DNA of 53,855 nucleotides from Halioglobus japonicus. Its GTDB lineage: Bacteria > Pseudomonadota > Gammaproteobacteria > Pseudomonadales > Halieaceae. The notes under the pieces were generated by a model. It was not told the DNA's origin. It saw only the letters and a program-made list of their open reading frames with translations, and did not search any database. Both the position numbers and the translations under genes were made by a program. Where the stretch lies: NCBI GenBank assembly GCA_902705825.1, contig CACSIL010000013.1, forward strand, positions 1-53,855. The letters run 5' to 3'. This document shows, piece after piece, positions 51,416 through 53,855 of this stretch. The stretch's first letter is position 1. Every line of letters starts with the position of its first letter.

Positions 51416-52183
51416 ATGGCTACGCAAAAGGATCAGAAATTAAAGAAATTGATGACACAGCTCCGGCCTGGCGCTGTGTGTTTGGCTGCGTGGCTGGAAC
51501 AACAAGGAATATCGAGGGACTTGCAGCAATATTATGTCCGCAGTGGCTGGCTTGAAGCGGTAGGACGCGGGGCATACGCCAAACCGGGTGGCAGCGTGGA
51601 GTGGCAGAGTGCGCTGGAAGCGCTCCAGCAGCAGGCAAATCTTGACGTGCATGTGGGCGGTCTTACCGCACTGGCGAATAAAGGCTACGGACACTATCTC
51701 TATCTGGGAAAAGAGCGAATACAGCTATTCTCGCCGTTAGGCGTAAACCTCCCAGCCTGGTTCGCAAAACATGATTGGGGTGCAACGGTAGAGCACACAA
51801 AAACAGGATTTCTGCCGCGCCGAGACGGACTGAAAGACATAGAGAACACATCGCGTGAACTCAAACAGTCTGCGCCTGAACGCGCGATGATGGAGTGCCT
51901 GTATCTGACGCCCAAAACAATGGGACTCGTAGAGTGCTATCAGCTCATGGAAGGACTCGCAAACCTGCGCCCGAACCTGGTACAAGCTTTGCTAGAAAAC
52001 TGTGCGTCAGTGAAAGTGAAGCGCCTTTTCTTATATATGGCAACCAAAGCTGGTCATAAGTGGCTGAGCCATATGGCGCTAGATCAGGTTGACCTTGGTA
52101 AAGGGGACCGAAGCATCACGCCTGAGGGTGTATTCATCAAAGAGTTTCATATCAGTGTGCCGGAGGAGCTAGCGTCACTGTGA
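51416..52183 (+). CDS. AbiEi-type antitoxin (type IV toxin-antitoxin, transcriptional regulator)
   Basis: The 255-residue product has an N-terminal winged-helix region (about 10-60, with GAVCLAAWLEQQGISRDLQQ and YYVRSGWLEAVGRGAYAKP). The AbiEi C-terminal domain follows: DVHVGGLTALANKGYGHYLY, ENTSRELKQSAPERAMMECL and FLYMATKAGHKWLSHMALDQ. AbiEi proteins repress their own operon and neutralise the AbiEii nucleotidyltransferase, giving phage abortive infection and element maintenance. An AT-rich region precedes the ATG, with no clear ribosome site. The TGA overlaps the toxin GTG by 4 bp. Confidence 0.9.
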   Translation: MATQKDQKLKKLMTQLRPGAVCLAAWLEQQGISRDLQQYYVRSGWLEAVGRGAYAKPGGSVEWQSALEALQQQANLDVHVGGLTALANKGYGHYLYLGKERIQLFSPLGVNLPAWFAKHDWGATVEHTKTGFLPRRDGLKDIENTSRELKQSAPERAMMECLYLTPKTMGLVECYQLMEGLANLRPNLVQALLENCASVKVKRLFLYMATKAGHKWLSHMALDQVDLGKGDRSITPEGVFIKEFHISVPEELASL

Positions 52184-53106
52184 TTGCCGAGAGTTATCGA
52201 AAGCAGGTAGAGCTACTGCTCCAGGTCTTGCCCCATGTGGCCGAGGTCGAGTCCTTTGCGCTGAAAGGCGGCACGGCCATCAACCTTTTTCACGATGAGA
52301 TGCCCCGCCTCTCCGTAGATATCGACTTGACCTATGTTCCGGTAGAAGATCGGGCGACTGCCATGTCGGGTATAACCGCAGGATTGGAAGCGGTGCGGGA
52401 GAGGCTTACCGGCAGCGGATTGCCAGTACAGGCCAGTCTCATGCCTCAGACAGACGGGCAGGAAACCAAGCTGCTCTGCCGGAATGAGCATGCCCAGATA
52501 AAGGTGGAGGTCAACACCACGATAAGGGGCTGCTTACATCCGCCGGAGAATATGGCTGTGGTGCAGGCCGTACAGGACGAGTTCGGCCTTTTCGCAGCCA
52601 TCAATGTCGTTTCGAAAGGCGAGCTCTATGGTGGCAAGATATGTGCTGCGCTTGATAGGCAGCACCCGCGTGATCTGTTCGATATTCACCAGCTTTTTGA
52701 AAAGGGCGGGATTACAGAAAACATAAAGCTGGGATTTATCGCAATGTTGGCAGGACACAATAGGCCAGTGCACGAAATGCTGAACCCAAATTACCAGGAT
52801 CAGCGGCAGCTTTTTGAATCGCAATTTCAGGGCATGACTCTGGTTCCCTTTACCTATGACGATTTCGAGGTCACAAGAGAGCGGCTGATTAGTGAAATTA
52901 GTGCCGCGCTATCCGAAGAAGATCGCCAGTTTCTGATGGGGCTTACGTCGGGTGAGCCAGACTGGTCGTTGTATCCCTTAGCAGGACTGGAGCACATGTC
53001 AGCCATAAAGTGGAAGCTACTTAACATTCAGCGACTTAAGAAGGATAACCCAGATAAACTTGGTGATATGCTACGTGCGCTTCAAGCCCATTTTGTAGCT
53101 GACTAA
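52180..53106 (+). CDS. AbiEii/AbiGii-family nucleotidyltransferase toxin
   Basis: The 308-residue product has the minimal nucleotidyltransferase motifs ALKGGTAINLF (Gly-Gly, residues 30-31) and LSVDIDLTYV (catalytic Asp 47 and 49). Later it has GELYGGKICAALDRQHPRDL and FDIHQLFEKGG, the usual block of the AbiEii/AbiGii family. Related toxins transfer nucleotides to tRNA acceptor ends and stop translation. The GTG start overlaps the antitoxin stop. All key residues appear intact, so the pair is probably functional. It lies in a region otherwise full of broken genes. Confidence 0.92.
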   Translation: MIAESYRKQVELLLQVLPHVAEVESFALKGGTAINLFHDEMPRLSVDIDLTYVPVEDRATAMSGITAGLEAVRERLTGSGLPVQASLMPQTDGQETKLLCRNEHAQIKVEVNTTIRGCLHPPENMAVVQAVQDEFGLFAAINVVSKGELYGGKICAALDRQHPRDLFDIHQLFEKGGITENIKLGFIAMLAGHNRPVHEMLNPNYQDQRQLFESQFQGMTLVPFTYDDFEVTRERLISEISAALSEEDRQFLMGLTSGEPDWSLYPLAGLEHMSAIKWKLLNIQRLKKDNPDKLGDMLRALQAHFVAD

Positions 53107-53248
53107 AAAATAGCCTAGTTTTTTGACCCGTTCTTCTAGAAGTACTTAGAAACAATACGTTGAATAAAAATTGGGATAAAAATATTCGGAACAGCTGCTT
53201 TAATCCTGAGAACAGGAACAAGCGGAAAGCCACCTGGATTGAGGGTAA

Positions 53249-53350
53249 GAATCCGAGCCTGACGAGTTGGCAGAGGAAATGATCGAGAATCTGGAAGCAG
53301 GCCTGAATAGTTTCAGGGAAGTGCTAGCGGGTTTGGAAAATGCAGGTTAA
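53249..53350 (+). pseudogene. Possible C-terminal remnant of a restriction-methylase (HsdM-like) subunit
   Basis: An open stretch without a good start reads PDELAEEMIENLEAGLNSF, then REVLAGLENAG and stop. This coiled C-terminal pattern (D-x-x-x-L-A/E-x-x-x-x-N-L-E-x-x-L) is common at the end of type I methylase-like proteins. An adjacent frame just upstream has EGKNPSL, which could be the KNP segment before a frameshift. The assignment is tentative. Confidence 0.3.
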
Positions 53351-53410
53351 TAGTTAAATTTATAGAAGATGTGCTAGAAAAATAAAAATATCCTGAAGGG
53401 GCTGGTAAAA

Positions 53411-53521
53411 ATGGCAAATGCACCGGGACAATTACAGGGATATGCGTTGCAATTGCAACGAGCTCTACTCTATCTAGTGAAGAGTGGGCCTGGAACATCT
53501 GTGTGCGTAGAAGTATTAGGC
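53411..53521 (+). pseudogene. N-terminus of a probable defence gene (DUF4297 / ABC-3C-like), cut by IS66
   Basis: From ATG 53411, with AAGGGGC upstream, 37 codons read MANAPGQLQGYALQLQRALL and YLVKSGPGTSVCVEVLG. The frame then enters the IS66 end. The pattern GQxxGYxxQxxRAxxxLL...V-x-x-E recalls the N-terminus of DUF4297-type or ABC-three-component defence proteins, which begin with a PD-(D/E)XK-like nuclease fold. The remaining part, if it survives, lies beyond the IS. Family assignment is by memory of a short segment, hence the modest confidence. Confidence 0.4.
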
Positions 53522-53855
53522 GTAAGCGTCCGGGCATTACACCTTGTCTACTGCCACCCAGTTGTGCGGCAGCAGTTCAGTGACTGCACTCGCCTTCTGC
53601 GTTGGCAGACGCTGCAGCACATCCTTCAGGTAGGCGTAGGGATCGTGGCCATTGATCTTTGCAGACTGGATCAGGCTCATGACCGCAGCTGCCCGCTGTC
53701 CACTTCGTAACGAGCCCGCAAAGAGCCAGTTCTTTCTTCCCAACGCCCAGGGCCGCACCTGGTTCTCGACCCAGTTGTTGTCGATTGGCACATTGCCATC
53801 GTCAAGATAGCGGGTCAGCGCCGGCCAGCGTTTCAGGCTGTAGTGTATCGCTTTG
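53522..53855 (-). mobile_element. End of an IS66-family insertion sequence
   Basis: The element end appears to be GTAAGCGTCCGGGC at 53522, matching the GTAAGCG start of many IS66 termini. It contains the transposase tail and continues past the window edge. It has split the gene starting at 53411. Confidence 0.75.
53537..53855 (-). CDS. IS66-family transposase, C-terminal part
   Basis: On the minus strand the frame is open from the window edge. It reads KRWPALTRYLDDGNVPIDNN, then a Glu-containing WVENQVRPWALGRKNW, LFAGSLRSGQRAAAVMSLIQ and SAKINGHDPYAYLKDVLQRL, with its stop at 53537. These are the last DDE acidic residue region and C-terminus of IS66 TnpC proteins. The 5' part is outside the window. 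Confidence 0.9.
   Translation of the reverse strand, partial: KAIHYSLKRWPALTRYLDDGNVPIDNNWVENQVRPWALGRKNWLFAGSLRSGQRAAAVMSLIQSAKINGHDPYAYLKDVLQRLPTQKASAVTELLPHNWVAVDKV

Noticed and set aside
53411..53710. A 99-codon plus-strand protein starting at 53411
   Set aside because: Only the first 37 codons precede the IS66 end; the rest is antisense to the transposase, so I report only the N-terminal fragment.

Overview
The window looks like a chromosome segment of a marine gammaproteobacterium, most like the Cellvibrionales (Halieaceae or Spongiibacteraceae type). Pointers are the moderately high GC, a TonB-dependent receptor and FadL-type porin beside P450 and lipid-oxidation genes, PEP-CTERM secreted proteins, an AddAB-like exonuclease pair, an OprI-like lipoprotein, and YebC/YeeN and YhbW-type proteins. 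This placement rests on gene content and style only.

Layout. (1) 1-1497: the right end of an IS256-type insertion sequence has cut off the 3' end of a membrane-anchored MORN-repeat / C13 (caspase-fold) peptidase gene. (2) 1985-2812: a secreted PEP-CTERM-like protein. (3) 2901-8740: a two-gene leftward operon for a UvrD-like helicase-nuclease and an AddB-like nuclease. (4) 8975-11173: a cytosolic molybdopterin/4Fe-4S oxidoreductase. (5) 11407-13658: a cell-envelope group of two L,D-transpeptidases flanking a small alanine-zipper lipoprotein that ends in lysine, with a 28-bp degenerate tandem repeat beside them. (6) 13778-32715: the catabolic core. It has an SGNH hydrolase / P450 / PQQ sugar dehydrogenase operon, a CYP125/142-like P450 convergent with a TetR repressor, an unknown protein, a beta-propeller protein with a COG4324 metallopeptidase, an LLM flavin oxidoreductase divergent from a tightly overlapping operon (SnoaL-like, CYP51-like P450, 3Fe-4S ferredoxin, extended SDR, MaoC hydratase), a TonB receptor, an amidohydrolase and a CmcJ/NvfI-like oxidoreductase. 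(7) 32818-39231: a second PEP-CTERM protein, a GNAT, an alpha/beta hydrolase, a nitronate-monooxygenase-like flavoprotein, a FadL-type channel and a Q/N-rich secreted protein. (8) 39228-44534: a DUF2092 protein and a MacAB-like export system with two different permeases. (9) 44703-49723: housekeeping and envelope genes, including a LEA-like lipoprotein and a patatin lipoprotein. (10) 49970-53855: tRNA-Arg(ACG), a truncated integrase, an AbiEi/AbiEii toxin-antitoxin pair, a probable restriction-methylase tail and a probable defence gene cut by an IS66 element.

How it fits together. The core reads as uptake and oxidative breakdown or remodelling of a hydrophobic, probably steroid- or terpenoid-like compound. 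The TonB receptor and FadL channel would bring it in, P450s with a dedicated ferredoxin would hydroxylate it, and SDR, MaoC, LLM, SnoaL, nitronate-monooxygenase-like and amidohydrolase enzymes would process it. The TetR protein may act through AT-rich palindromes that overlap three promoters. The substrate is inference. Both ends of the window show decay by insertion sequences, and the right end looks like a degraded mobile defence island at a tRNA gene.
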